Part shown: positions 1 to 11,400 of the stretch, in pieces
How positions within the stretch are numbered: position 1 is the first letter of the stretch
Layout: every line of letters starts with the position of its first letter
Assembly (NCBI GenBank): GCA_034440575.1
Contig: JAOTOL010001565.1
Coordinates: 938,001 to 1,002,000 of the forward strand
Direction: 5' to 3'
DNA length: 64,000 nt
From: Imbricaverruca yamaguchii
Lineage: Eukaryota; Arthropoda; Thecostraca; Neoverrucidae
Program-made: the position numbers and the translations under genes
Notes under the pieces: model-generated
Told to the model about the DNA's origin: nothing
Databases searched by the model: none
Seen by the model: the letters and a program-made list of their open reading frames with translations, nothing else

Positions 1-412
1 TTCCGTGTTATTTCCGTAGAGCAGCATACGCTCCATTGCGAAATGCTGGCAAGAAAACTGTACATATGGCACTGTCAGGAGCCCGCAACTGCGCGGACAG
101 CGAGATCTCCCTTCCCGCACAGAAAGTAGTTACGGGTAGCAGAGGTGTGGCCGATGCAGCTTGTGCAGCTTGTGCAACTTTTTATAGGTCTCTGCATCCC
201 AGTTGCTCTGCCACTTAGCATGCATATATGTTGAAGGCCCCGGGCTGAGTGAGGTTCCTGGCCGGTAAAAAGGCACCATGTGGTGACAAAAGGGACCGCT
301 TAGCCAACGGGGAGGACTCTGAGCGGATTGAGAGGGCCTCTAACCACCGAAGGGAACCCCGCGAGCCATTGGAGGGACCCATGAGCCGATATCAACGACC
401 CTGGGCCAGCGT

Positions 413-650
413 TAAAATATTGCTTTTTCGTTAGGTTTGGGATGTCGAAAGGAATCCACGACCTTGCCCATGGAAGTGATGTCGTTTACAATATTGTTTA
501 AGTCCTTGAAACTCAATTTTGAACAAATGGCCTGCATATGTGCACCCGTTTCGTTTATTTTTGGAGACACCTATTATAGGGATACTTATGTGAATGACAA
601 TGATAAGAATGGCATACTATCAGCAAATTCTCTTGAACATTAAACCATAA
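413..650 (+). repeat. Dispersed repeat, module B copy
   Basis: Starts around a TTAAAATATTG motif followed by a CGTTAGG...GATGTCGAAA block. It aligns along about 220 bp with 10017-10250, and its reverse complement aligns with 5925-6052 and about 1500-1590. It contains short frames that are not conserved between copies, so it is treated as noncoding mobile DNA. No terminal duplication was found. Confidence 0.65.
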
Positions 651-657
651 CATGAGT

Positions 658-695
658 AATCTCTACTTGAAATCTTTCGATTTCAAGTAGAGATT
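658..695. repeat. Perfect 17-bp inverted repeat (hairpin)
   Basis: Arms 658-674 and 679-695 are exact reverse complements separated by TTTC. The 3' arm runs into a short T-rich stretch. It is followed by two copies of a TTTCGAAAACATAGGCG direct repeat (about 701-718 and 771-788) bracketing an AT-rich palindromic stretch. Probably the remnant of a small foldback element; no RNA gene is claimed. Confidence 0.7.
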
Positions 696-1129
696 TTATT
701 TTTCGAAAACATAGGCGTAAGTAGAATTCTAATAATAATTATAATTAATTCAAGTAAGTATAATTATAATTTTCGAAAACATAGGCGGAAATACAAATAT
801 TCGACTTGTGGCTCAGACTGAGATATTTTATGGCGCTGAACACAGTTTAAGAAGGATCGAAGTTTGTCGGAGGCCGTACCGGAGGCCATTGTGTTTCTTT
901 AACCTCAGTGACCTCAGTCTAAGCCTGCTCGGAAGCGCTGGATGCGATGTTTGTATTTCCAGCAAGGTGCTTCATGTCACGTGCATTCTTCCTAAGCATC
1001 GAAGCAAAATTGAAAATAGCAATCACCGGAAGCAGCGCTATGTGAACCTACCTTCTCAGAATCGGCCTGATATGGGTGCACTTCACTGTACCCGGCGGGT
1101 TATATTCAATAGACATGCAATGCATGACG

Positions 1130-1590
1130 ATGATAAATTATTCGCGAAATAGGGTGGACTATATCACTTACTGAACACTGAATCGACATCCTTCCGAAAG
1201 AGTGCCGACATCGTACATGGTGTGTGTTTGTGAATTCTTCATCCCTCGTTTCTAACGGTATCCCGTTTATAAGTATCATGCTTATGCTCACCATAGCGGA
1301 TCCTGGATCATGATAACGAGCATCCAATAGCACAATACCAGGTGAAGGGGTTATCTGTGATGTGCTATCCTATACGATAGGTGTTTGTATCGTTATCGTT
1401 GATAACGGTGTCACCAAATTAGGTACCTGTCAAAGTACGCAGAGCGGGAGCAGTGACATGTGTGTATTTGTCACAAAGCTGGGTTTCCAGGACTTCATAA
1501 ATTTTGTAATTTTTGTTTCCATAGTAGTTTCGACATGCTGGCATTCGCTTCAACTTCTCATACCTAACGAGAAAACCTTATTATAAGGCT
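1130..1590 (+). repeat. Dispersed A-B' repeat copy
   Basis: Module A (about 1130-1370) begins GATAAATTATTC and carries a CTGAACACTGAATCGACATC block shared with 5571 and 9724. A reversed module B follows (about 1500-1590), ending in CCTAACGAGAAAACC. The same A then B' order is seen at 5571-6052. No coding potential is recognised. Confidence 0.65.
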
Positions 1591-2129
1591 GATGCATGGC
1601 ATGCAGATATGGTGACATGCAATAGCGAATTTAGCGTTCTTTCTGATAATATTTTAGTTGATCTGACATACTTTCTGGTTTGTATTGAACCGGTTCGACT
1701 CGCCGCCTCTTCTGGGTAAGCGACGCACCCTGGAGAATGTTGGCATTTATCATGGTTACCCTCGCGCGGCGGAAGGAAGCCCCCAGCGCTCCTCTGGGTT
1801 TGTGCTGCTGATGTGGGTCAGATCTACGCGCAAGCAGTACGAATTGCGCATACTATATAATCACGTGCTGGTTAGGGTAGAAATAGCGTTCTGGGCGACC
1901 ACCAGTTTGCCTTCATTCCATTTGTGTTGAAAATGGCAAGTGTACAAAGCCTGACCAAAAAGAATAACACCGGATGCAACTCAACATGCATTGGCTGATG
2001 CATTCCATGACGAATACTGATTGCGTTCTACTTCATTGAATCGATGGATGTTTGACTGTCGTAAGGCACAGCAATGGGCAATACAATGGCCCCGTAGCTG
2101 GCAGTACAGAACAGCGTCCTCGGATGGGT

Positions 2130-2170
2130 GCCGTATGACCAATGGAGTCGATGCGCTCTGAAGTTAAAAT
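2130..2170 (+). repeat. SINE-tail-like fragment
   Basis: Contains ATGACCAATGGAGTCGATGC followed by a degenerate CTGAAGTTAAAATAAC. It resembles the 3' tail shared by the SINEs and tail-only insertions in this window. No flanking duplication was found. Confidence 0.45.
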
Positions 2171-2180
2171 AACAGGCCCT

Positions 2181-3730
2181 CTGTCGGACATGTCCACTAG
2201 CACATCCACTGCGTGGCTACGTCAGGTGCAGCGCTACCCTCGGTCAGACATGTCCGCCAGTACCTCCCCACTATGGGGGTACGTCAGGTGCAGCGCTACC
2301 CTCGGTCGGGCATGTCCACCGGCACCTTCCCACTGCGTGGCTACGTCTGGTGCAGCGCTACCCTCGGTCAGACATGTCCACCAGCACCTCTCCACTGTGG
2401 GGGTACGTCTGGTGCAGCGCTACCCTCGGTCGGGCATGTCCACCGGCACCTCCCCACCGTGTAGCTACGTCTGGTTCAGCGCTACCCTCGGTCGGGCATG
2501 TCCACCAGCACCTCCACTGTGGGGGTACGTCTGGTGCAGCGCTACCCTCGGTCAGACATGTCCACCAGTACCTCCCCACTGTGGGGGTACGTCTGGTGCA
2601 GCGCTACCCTCGGTCGGGCATGTCCACCAGCACCTCCACTGTGGGGGTACGTCTGGTGCAGCGCTACCCTCGGTCAGACATGTCCACCAGTACCTCCCCA
2701 CTGTGGGGGTACGTCAGGTGCAGCGCTACCCTCGGTCAGACATGTCCACCAGTACCTCTCCACTGTGGGGGTACGTCAGGTGCAGCGCTACCCTCGGTCA
2801 GACATGTCCACCAGCACCTTCCCACTGTGGGGGTACGTCAGGTGCAGCGCTACCCTCGGTCGGGCATGTCCACCAGTACCTCCCCACCGTGTACGTCTGG
2901 TGCGCACCCTCGGGCCCCACTGTGGGGGTACGTCTGGTGCAGCGCTACCCTCGGTCGGGCATGTCCACCAGCACCTCCCCACCGTGTGGCTACGTCTGGT
3001 GCAGCGCTACCCTCGGCCGGGCATGTCCACCAGCACCTCCCCACCGTGTGGCTACGTCTGGTGCAGCGCTACCCTCGGTCGGGCATGTCCACCAGTACCT
3101 CCCCACTGTGGGGGTACGTCTGGTGCAGCGCTACCCTCGGTCAGACATGTCCACCAGTACCTCCCCACTGTGGGGGTACGTCTGGTGCAGCGCTACCCTC
3201 GGTCAGACATGTCCACCAGTACCTCCCCACTGTGGGGGTACGTCTGGTGCAGCGCTACCCTCGGTCGGGCATGTCCACCAGCACCTCCCCACTGTGGGGG
3301 TACGTCTGGTGCAGCGCTACCCTCGGTCAGACATGTCCACCAGTACCTCCCCACTGTGGGGGTACGTCTGGTGCAGCGCTACCCTCGGTCAGACATGTCC
3401 ACCAGCACCTCTCCACTGTGGGGGTACGTCTGGTGCAGCGCTACCCTCGGTCGGACATGTCCACCAGTACCTCCCCACCGTGTGGCTACGTCTGGTGCAG
3501 CGCTACCCTCGGTCAGACATGTCCACCAGCACCTCCCCACTGTGGGGGTACGTCTGGTGCAGCGCTACCCTCGGCTAGACATGTCCACCAGCACCTCCCC
3601 ACTGCGTGGCTACGTCTGGTGCAGCGCTACCCTCGGTCGGGCATGTCCGCCAGCACCTCTCCACTGTAGGGGTACGTCAGGTGCAGCGCTACCCTCTGTC
3701 GGACAGGTCCACCAGCACCTCCCCACTGCA
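2181..3730. repeat. 62-bp minisatellite, about 25 copies
   Basis: The unit contains GTGCAGCGCTACCCTCGGTC, then CATGTCCACCAG, then CCCCACTGTGGGGGTACGTC. Copies differ mainly at GGTC(A/G)(G/A)(A/G)C, at CAG(C/T)ACC and by an alternative GTGTGGCTACG end. Because 62 is not a multiple of 3, each strand reads through in several frames, giving long repetitive open frames of up to 478 codons. These are not regarded as genes. One truncated unit occurs near 2885-2935. Confidence 0.95.
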
Positions 3731-4006
3731 GTGTAAAATAATTAACCATGTGGCCTGGAAATTCACAGTTAATGGAGTTGTGCTATTTCATCCTCATCCT
3801 AGGTTTTTACCATTTTGCACATGATGTATGGGCAGTCATCGTGCACATGACTGCTAAGTAATGTAAAATGCATATGACTGAAGTGGAAGGCATTCTGCTT
3901 TTTAATCCTTAAGTGACAATCCCCTATTTTCTTCCAATCTTTCACTATTCCCAAGCAACTTCTTCCTTCATCCACACAGTTAATGGCAAAGTAATTTTAG
4001 GACACT

Positions 4007-4080
4007 GCCCCACTGTGGGGGTACGCCTGGTGCAGAGCTACCCTCTGTCGGACATGTCCACCAGTACCTCTCCACTCTGT
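4007..4080. repeat. Isolated 62-bp-type unit
   Basis: A single, more diverged unit of the 2181-3730 array, separated from it by about 280 bp of non-repetitive DNA. It carries the CCCCACTGTGGGGGTACG and CATGTCCACCAGTACCTC blocks. It suggests the array once extended further, or that the region was partly duplicated: ACAGTTAATGG occurs on both sides of the gap. Confidence 0.8.
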
Positions 4081-4809
4081 TGTTGTGCCTGTTGACTCGC
4101 TAGTTCCTCATGCACAGTGTAGGATTGTGTCCACCACGAAAATGGCGAAAAGTAAACAGCAAAGTCCGTCGCTGTGTACTTCTTGTGCTAGAACTTAGAA
4201 CGGCCCAGCTGTGGCTGAAAGTACATGACACAGTATATTCTGATTCTTTCATTTCGGTTTAGCCCATGTGATCACTTATTATGTGTTTGTGATGTCTTCA
4301 GTTTAGATACATGCTCGGAACAATGCAGCAACATTCATTTGCCAAGATATTACGTGAACGTTATGCTTGTATTATATGAAAGATATTGCCTTATGTACTT
4401 TATGAGGGGGATTGGACTTCGTTTATCCGTAGGTATGTAACGTATATCTGCATCTAACCTAGGTCGACTAAAATATCCTTGAGCTCGTGGAGTAAAAGGA
4501 AATGATATCAGAAAAGATTGCAACAGCTATGCTCGTAACACATTCGTGTACTTGGTACTGGCCGGGAGCAGCACACTCTTCCTAGCGATCATCGCTCTGT
4601 TGACGTGGGCAGACACTGCGCAGTTCTATAGCGTTCACCAAATAGCGCAGGTAATTTTTCGTTTACGGGGGATCAGCAAGGCTACCGGTGAAGAGGGTTA
4701 CTATCGTACGACCAAGTAAATGTGGCCAAGACCGGAAGTGTTTTCATGTGTGCTAATTTTCGGATGTGGGGAATGGCACGGTTCACCAAATTATATCCTC
4801 GGCCACAAA
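4081..4809. other. Upstream unique sequence
   Basis: No repeat, RNA or coding feature recognised. Mixed composition with no convincing TATA-box context. It precedes the CpG-rich block next to exon 1. Confidence 0.4.
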
Positions 4810-5079
4810 TGTATTTATCGCCGTTGCTGCTGGACCCGGCGGTGCTGCCGGTGTACCGCCGTTGCTGCTAGACCCGGCGGCGCTGCCGGTGTGGTGGTGA
4901 CCGACCAGCCGGACCCGCCGCCTAACAAAACACGAGCGGCGCGCAGCACGCAGCGGCGCGGCGCACGCGGCCGCTGGCCGGCCGTCAGGTGGCGCGGCCG
5001 GGGCACCGTGCCGTCGTCGGTGACGTGACGACCGCTTTGTTTGGCAGGCGTGAGAGCCGGGGCGGCTGCGGCCAGCAGC
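4810..5079 (+). promoter_or_regulatory. Putative CpG-rich promoter / 5' UTR
   Basis: Composition switches abruptly to G+C- and CpG-rich DNA directly upstream of the receptor start codon and stays so through exon 1. A 38-bp unit (CGCCGTTGCTGCT...) is duplicated at 4819-4856 and 4857-4894. No TATA box is seen, in keeping with a CpG-type promoter. A GCTTTGTTTGGCAG stretch ending at 5047 could be a 3' splice site, so exon 1 may instead begin at 5048 with a noncoding exon further upstream. The transcription start is not determined. Confidence 0.45.
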
Positions 5080-5191
5080 ATGGCTGCCTGCCGCCGGCGC
5101 GGCCGGCTACCGCTTCTGCTGACGCTGACGCTGCTGCTGGCCGCTGGTCGGCCGGCCGCCGCCCTCAAGTGCCTGCAGAACGGCGCTGGCA
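5080..5191 (+). CDS. dome: Domeless-like cytokine receptor, exon 1 (signal peptide)
   Basis: Encodes residues 1-37 plus one base. The N-terminus is a classic signal peptide: a basic n-region (CRRRGR), a hydrophobic core LPLLLTLTLLLAA (residues 10-22) and small residues GRPAAA before a likely cleavage near residue 28. The mature chain would begin LKCLQNGAG. The ATG is the first in its frame after an in-frame TGA at 5026 and has strong context (A at -3, G at +4). The exon ends at a consensus donor GTGAGT (5192) in phase 1, which matches the phase-1 acceptor at 29605 and makes a Thr codon. Assignment to this gene rests on that phase match, the strand and the expected secretion signal; the 24.4-kb intron makes it less certain than the later exons. 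Confidence 0.75.
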
Positions 5192-5570
5192 GTGAGTACC
5201 CCGCCGCCGCCGAGGCTGCCGCTGATCTCGTCGTCTGTATCAGCTAGCACTATTTGCACGGCTGTGCAGGCTGTTTGTCGTGAGCTAAGCGAGTTCGGGG
5301 TGTGTGTTGTGGTTTGTGGAGCGGTTTGTTAGATCTGCAGCGATGTGTGCATCAAGCCGTGATCGGTTTTGTGGTCCTTGCGTCAGCGTGCTACCTGTAT
5401 CGCGGCCGGACACCAGTGCATAATATGTGTTGTGGTCTGTTCGTCGGATCGTGGTGTGTTATCCGCACACTAATACTTGCTTTGTGCTCTAGTCTGCTAC
5501 TCACTAGTTTGTGATATGCTTCGTGGTTTGGATATCAACCCAAGATATGTCTCGTGGTCTGCTCAGCACA

Positions 5571-6052
5571 GCGATAAATTATTCACGAAATAGGGTGAAA
5601 TATACCACTTTCTGAACACTCAATCGACATCCTTCTCCAAGAAGTATCGGCATCTTGCTCCTTGATACATGTTTGAGGTCTTCATGTCTCCTTTCTGACA
5701 GTATCTCATCTATAAGTAGCATTATATCATGTGCATTCTCTCGATACGGAATGGTCGTACACGAACACTTCACAATGCAATTCCAGGTGAAGGAATTACC
5801 TATAATGTGATATGGCATGCAATACCAGATTATAGCATAGTTATTATTATCCATATCCCGACTATAACTCTTCTTAAATTAATAATATAAAAACAAATGA
5901 TAAAGGTGCAAGCAGAAGTACCTACACCATTGGCTGAAATTTGAGTTTGAAAACATCAAAAGCATTTTAAATGACACTAATTCCAAGGCAACTTTCGACA
6001 TCCTACTGTACCCGTTTCGACATCTCGCACCTAACGAAAAACCGATGTTTTA
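5571..6052 (+). repeat. Dispersed A-B' repeat copy
   Basis: Module A (5571-5860) opens GCGATAAATTATTCACGAAA and matches 1130 and 9724. Module B follows in reverse (about 5925-6052), ending CTAACGAAAAACCGATG. Within B the block TTTCGACATC occurs twice. An AT-rich linker separates the modules. The organisation is the same as 1130-1590. Confidence 0.7.
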
Positions 6053-6229
6053 ACCCTGGCTCAACAGCCTGTGATTTGTATCGTGACCTGTACATCAGTC
6101 CATTATCTGCTATAGTACACGGTGTTTTTTAAAGCATGTCTTCTCGTAGCTGTATGTTTCGTCAGGACTACTGTGAACCCTGTGGTGTGGCGTAAGGCCG
6201 TTGTTTGGTTACTGAGTCAGGTCGGGCTT

Positions 6230-6660
6230 CTGTTGTGTGGTGTCTAGGTGCGTATTAACCTCCGGTGGTCAGTGCCTAGGCTTTGGATTAGGTCAGGTGC
6301 TCAGTCTGAGCGTAGGGTTGAACATGGCTGTGGTCCCGCATAAGGGCTGCATGGTCCGTTATGTCAAGCCAAGTGTATGCGTAATGTCCGTCAAAGTGTG
6401 TGATGTCAGGTCAGGTGTGTGTGCGGTGTCAGTATGTGCTAGGCAGGCTGGGGTGCGTTACGCTCGTCAGAGTGCGCCATGTCGTACATGCGATGTTAGT
6501 CGGGGCGTGTGTTTTATCACGCCGTGTGATGCCACTCAAGGTACGTCCTATGAGGGATGGGTGTGTGATGTTAGTTAGGGTGTGCTATGCCATGTATGCG
6601 TTATGTTAGTCGGGGTGTATGTTCTGTCACGCTTGGTGTTATATCGCCCATTTAGTCGGT
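6230..6660. repeat. Degenerate tandem sequence
   Basis: Diverged repetition of blocks such as GTTAGTCGGGGTGT, GTGTGATGT and CATGTATGCG, with no fixed unit length. Looks like an old, decayed minisatellite. Confidence 0.4.
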
Positions 6661-7578
6661 GCGTCCTGAAGCACCAAATCCACCGTTCCTGGTGTTTTTA
6701 TTTGTACTGTTATAACGTCTGCTCGCGTTTTGTCACGCGATCGCCCCATGCGAATGGAATGTAATAATATAGAAGCCACATTCTCGCATGAAGCGTGTAA
6801 TTATCCAGCTTATTTCCTCAGAGCGAGAGCGGAATCCAAATATGTATTGCTATGTGCATGCAAGGCAGTTTACGTGAGCGACTTGACCAAGTTACCATTC
6901 AAGCATTCCAAGCTTTAACAACTAGTTTGTCACATAACTGAAATTCCATTTTCTTCACTCGTAGTTGGATTGCATTGTGGCTTCACGACGCACCCAGCAG
7001 CTAATGCCATATGGCTTCGCCTGCCTCTCGCCCTGGCAGGAAGGGCGAGGATCGCGGGAATCGCTTCATTCGCGGTTAGGACTGTTCGTTATATATAGTT
7101 TTTGCATACAATATTCCATCTGATGCCGTCGCAATCTGTTTTAATCAAACGAATTGTGACCACTTCCCTTGTTCGTCCGTTTCACCATAGGTACTGTCCA
7201 GATATCGCAACCTTTTTCTTGTCCGTCCGTCTCACCAGACGGACATCCAGGATGTCTGCTGTCCAGACATCGCAACCTTTTTGCACCCAATTTCCGAAAA
7301 GGATGCGCATTTCAACACAACACAATCTCGACTAATTTGAACCATTTTATGTCGCGAAATTCTGATTGAGACTCGGGCCCCGTGCTTGGTAGACGATTCC
7401 GACTTCGGCAACCATGCAGCCAGGGTTGGCAGAAGCGCATTCGTTTCCATGCTGCTATGCCGAAGTCCGGCCGCCATTCCAAACATGATGCATGTGTGTA
7501 GAATTGCAATGTATGTCACCGAATTTCCAACAGAAGTGTATAGTGCTGAAATGTTTTGCCCCTTTTTTGCGCGCACTT

Positions 7579-7753
7579 GGGGGCCGCGGTAGCTCAGTTG
7601 GTAGAGCGTCTGACTCTTGATCGCAAGATTGTGGTTTCGAATCTCACAACCGACGGCATTTACCGAGTCCACTCGCGACCAATCGGCGTGAGATTGGCCA
7701 CGCTATACTACCTAGCGTTGGAATGCGTCGTAAAAGAACCCGAGATTCTTCTC
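7579..7753 (+). mobile_element. tRNA-headed SINE copy 1
   Basis: The tRNA-like head has box A TAGCTCAGTTGGTAGAGCG and a box B-like GGTTTCGAATCTC. The arm around CTCTTGATC resembles tRNA-Lys(CTT). The head is followed by a CGACCAATCGGCGTGAGA body and a GTCGTAAAAGAACCC tail. Near-identical 10-bp sequences flank it (7569-7578 GCGCGCACTT and 7754-7763 GCGTGCACTT), read as target-site duplication. It is closest to the copy at 51109. Confidence 0.85.
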
Positions 7754-9723
7754 GCGTGCACTTTATCCGAAATTTGGTTCAGAATTGCTTAGGTCTCGAC
7801 AGTCGCCAAGAGAGGACAGTTGCAACCTTACGAGGACATCCTCAAGTTCTCTGTCGCAACGGTCTGATCCCCCAGCACGCCCCTGAGTTGTGGGGGGGGG
7901 GGGGGAAGCCTTCTGAGTCTCTGTCCTCGCTCGTCCAGGTCCCAGAACGACGCCTTATAGTGATCATCTTTGCGACAAATTATAAGCCGAGCATGCTCCC
8001 AGATCCATACATTTATAAGCAAGCCTCCAGTTCCAAAATCGTACTGTCACTTCGTCATCGCGGTTTAACCAAGGAAAGGAAAATATCCGAGAAATTAACT
8101 GGAATATCGGGAAATATAATTGTAGGCTGTTGATTGTTGGATACCCAGGCATAATGGATCCATCAGGAATCGGGAACACCCCGCTGTATTTGTGGGACTA
8201 ATGTCTGATTTTGATGCGACGCTGCCACTTCGTAGGCCATGTTTTCTCACGGAATTTAGCGTCAGAAATGCCTAGTCTATTGTCCATCGCTGAGGCACAC
8301 GCTGAAAACACATATTGCCTGCGAAAGTTATTTTCTACCGTCTCAGTCGCTCAGTTTTCTGAACTGGGAGACCTGCATCATTTATTGAAGTCTGGTAACT
8401 TGTTAAGTGGGGGCCCGCTTCTTGGGAAAATAACGTGCACGTATAGAGCCGCCCACTCGTTTGCATCACGCTGCTACCTGGTTGTGTCACTGCTGTTTGA
8501 GTTCGAAATGGATTACCGCAATCCGTGTTAGAAGTATGCGTGTCTGAACCGTTTTTGATCGCCGTGAGATTGAATCATTAATGCGTGACGGCAAACGATT
8601 GGTTGCGTTCAGTGCTACCTGGTGCCTCAATGATCAATCAGTAAGGTGTGAAATGCAAGTGGTGCTTAGCTTGGCACTTAATATCGCAACGATTCTGCTG
8701 TATGCGACGCGTAAAAAATGTTCCCAGTGGTTTGGTCGGCATCTTCAGTCTATTTTTGTTCACGCATTCTCGGGAGAGATTACGACGCGTTCTCGGGACA
8801 GATTCCGACGGCTGCTCGCAGCTTCACGACTCGAAATCACTGAACAAAACACCACCGTTGACTGATTTTGTCCCCGGAGTCACGTATGTAGTACCTGCGG
8901 TGCGACCACTGTAATAAACGACGTAAACAAGGCGATTTCCTCATGCCATTAGCGGTGTGTTTGCCGAGAGTCATGAATTATGTTGGGAAACTGAAATTGC
9001 ATTACTCTGCTGCCATTATGGTCCGGGCCCAATACATACCCAGAGGTGGTAAACAGCCACCTGACTTCCCTAATTCTTAGCCTGGGTGTGGCTTCCTGGC
9101 TCTTTGGGCGTGCTGACTGAGTCGAGTTTCATACAAAATCCAGACGCTGACTGTAGTTAAAGAAACCTATTCCATCTAGTTTCATCAAGCCACAATGGCA
9201 AGAAATTCTCGGAAGAAAACGGTGAGCATAGCCCGGCACTAATGGTAGAAAAGCCTGAAAAATATACAAGAGAAAAAAATACACACACTGGCTGCTTTTA
9301 TTGTTTCTTGTGAATGCGGCGTTGTAGGCCGAACAACATCGAAATTGCATCGGATTTACCGTCGAATAGTAGTTCTGTGGTCATGCATATAACGTGGCTG
9401 AGCGTTTACTCAACACGGATCATTGGGAGTTGCAGCTGATTATGATGAGGCCACGACGATATCAGTGTTCCGCCGGCGACAAAATATGGCCGTCAAAAAT
9501 ATGGCTATCCAGTCATATTTACTGCCTCGTGTCTCCCGAACGGACATAGCTGCCGTCTCGTCTCTGTGCCGTTTCAGTCAGTCTATCGTCGTCCCTGTTG
9601 CCCTGCCATAGCTGCTGTCTGTTGTGTACTCGCCAGTCATTGGTATATCCGTGACTGTAATTTGGTAATGCCCCTGGCGGTCTCGGCGTCTGTCTAGTCC
9701 GCAGTGTGACCGTGGTCTGGCCT

Positions 9724-10524
9724 GTGATAAATTGCTGATGAAAATGGGTGGAACATACCAATTACTGAATACTGAATTGGCGTCCTTCCCAGAAACGTCT
9801 TCGCATTGTGCTCCCAGATATGTGTTTAAGCAGTCTGCATAACTCATTTCTTACAGTACCTCGTTTGCATGCCTCATGCACCTACTCACTATGATGGATA
9901 CTGTCACACGCCTATTGCCTAATAAGCTCCTGGTAATGTGATTATCTTTGATACGGAATGCTATGCAATGCGGGTTGTTGACTGCCGTACTTAATGGTGT
10001 TATAGGTGTGTATGCAGTGCTAAAATATTGGTTTTTGTCAGGCGTGAGGTGTCTAACCAAATAGATTAGGATGTCGAAATTTGTCGCGGAAGCACGTCGT
10101 TTAAGGTATCATGAAAGACATTGAAGCTAAGTTTTGAGCTAATAGCGTACTTATACGTGTATGTTTATATTTGGAAGATGCCCATTATACGAATACATAT
10201 ATCAATGAAAATGACTGGAAATAGCATTCTATCAACAAATGATGTTCTATATCAGAGCACACCATCGGCTTTTTATGTCCGTAGGCCTGCATATCAGCTA
10301 TGCACTTGGTAATGTCGGTAATTGTGTTGCGAGATACTTGTATATCACAATCTATATTGGAGAGCGCAACCATTATACTATGCACGATTTTTCTTTTATA
10401 GAAGCGAGACATGTAGGTTTCATAGACACATCAAGAAGCACGATGTCAATGCTACTTGGGGAAGGACGTCAATTAGGTGTCCAAAAAGTGGTCAATTCCA
10501 CCTTATTTCACCAATAATTATCAC
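9724..10524. mobile_element. Nonautonomous element with long terminal inverted repeats
   Basis: The left end reads GTGATAAATTGCTGATGAAA; the right end, reverse complemented, reads GTGATAATTATTGGTGAAAT. Similarity continues inward for 100 bp or more, including a shared GACGTCCTTCC block (GGCGTCCTTCC at left). A module B copy (10017-10250) lies between the arms. No transposase frame is visible, so this resembles a MITE or foldback element. The target duplication could not be settled. Confidence 0.7.
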
Positions 10525-10989
10525 TGGATATATGTGTATATGGTTTGTTGGCAGTGTTACGACTGTGTCTGGTCCGTAGTGTCACTGGGTCTGATCTGGT
10601 TCGTGACCGACCGCTGACAGTACCACTGACGACCATCGTGTGACATAACGATTCAGACATTTTGGTGGGCAATGTGCATAGAACCGGAGCACCACTTGCT
10701 GAATTATTACAATGTTTCGTTATTCATATGAAATATTTTGCTTCCCATTTCCATACTTCACTGGTTTATGTCTGCTGCATCCTGGAAGTACGCAACATAC
10801 ACGATACAGCTAACATACATTTTCTTCCACATTCAGTTTCGTACAATTTTGTTTGAACTGCACAGAACAAAGCTTGTATTACTCGTTGTGTGCAAGTTAT
10901 ATGCGTATATCTTGACAACATTTTGCATCTTTGATTGCAAATATAGGAAATCATTTTTGCATCTGACACCAAACCGGAAGTGAAGGCCA

Positions 10990-11400
10990 AACAGAAAATT
11001 AATACCGCCAAGTCGATGCGACGTTATGGTCATGGGTGCCGTTGATGAGCCGTAACCAGCGCAGACGACAGAACGGCGGCCCACGCGGGGACAGATGCGA
11101 CAGATCGCATGCCCCCCCCCCCCCTGGGTGGAGGAAAAACAGTTCCCGGGAAGCAGCGGCGCTGGCGCTGCCGCTGCCGGAACGGCTACCAGCCACCGGG
11201 TGGGACGAGCCCATCGTTGTCGACGGATGCGACGCGGTCACGCCAGTGTTCCGCCGGAACTGGCGCCGCGGCGGCCTCGTCGGAGCCGTGCAGTGGCCGG
11301 CCGGGCCGAGCCCTGCTGCCAGCCGCGCTCGGCTGTTTGCCAGTTTCGATGTTCGACTGCCGCGAACTGCTCACTGAATTGGCGCGTGACGTGGGAATTC
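10990..11400. other. GC-rich intronic block with poly-C run
   Basis: A CpG-rich stretch with a 13-C homopolymer at 11112-11124. Several overlapping open frames exist on both strands, none with recognisable protein features. The open frames are expected from the composition. Confidence 0.4.

Noticed and set aside
2142..3736. Open frames of 412-478 codons over the 62-bp repeats
   Set aside because: They arise because the unit lacks stops in several frames. Three overlapping frames are equally open, with no domain, splice or composition signal.
7581..7653. Functional tRNA gene at the tRNA-like sequence
   Set aside because: Box B is altered, the acceptor stem does not pair well, and the sequence continues into a SINE body with flanking duplication. 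The same holds for 24228, 36674, 44517 and 51109.
8581..8914. Small gene of 88-94 codons in intron 1
   Set aside because: Two overlapping frames, no recognised family, no supporting context.
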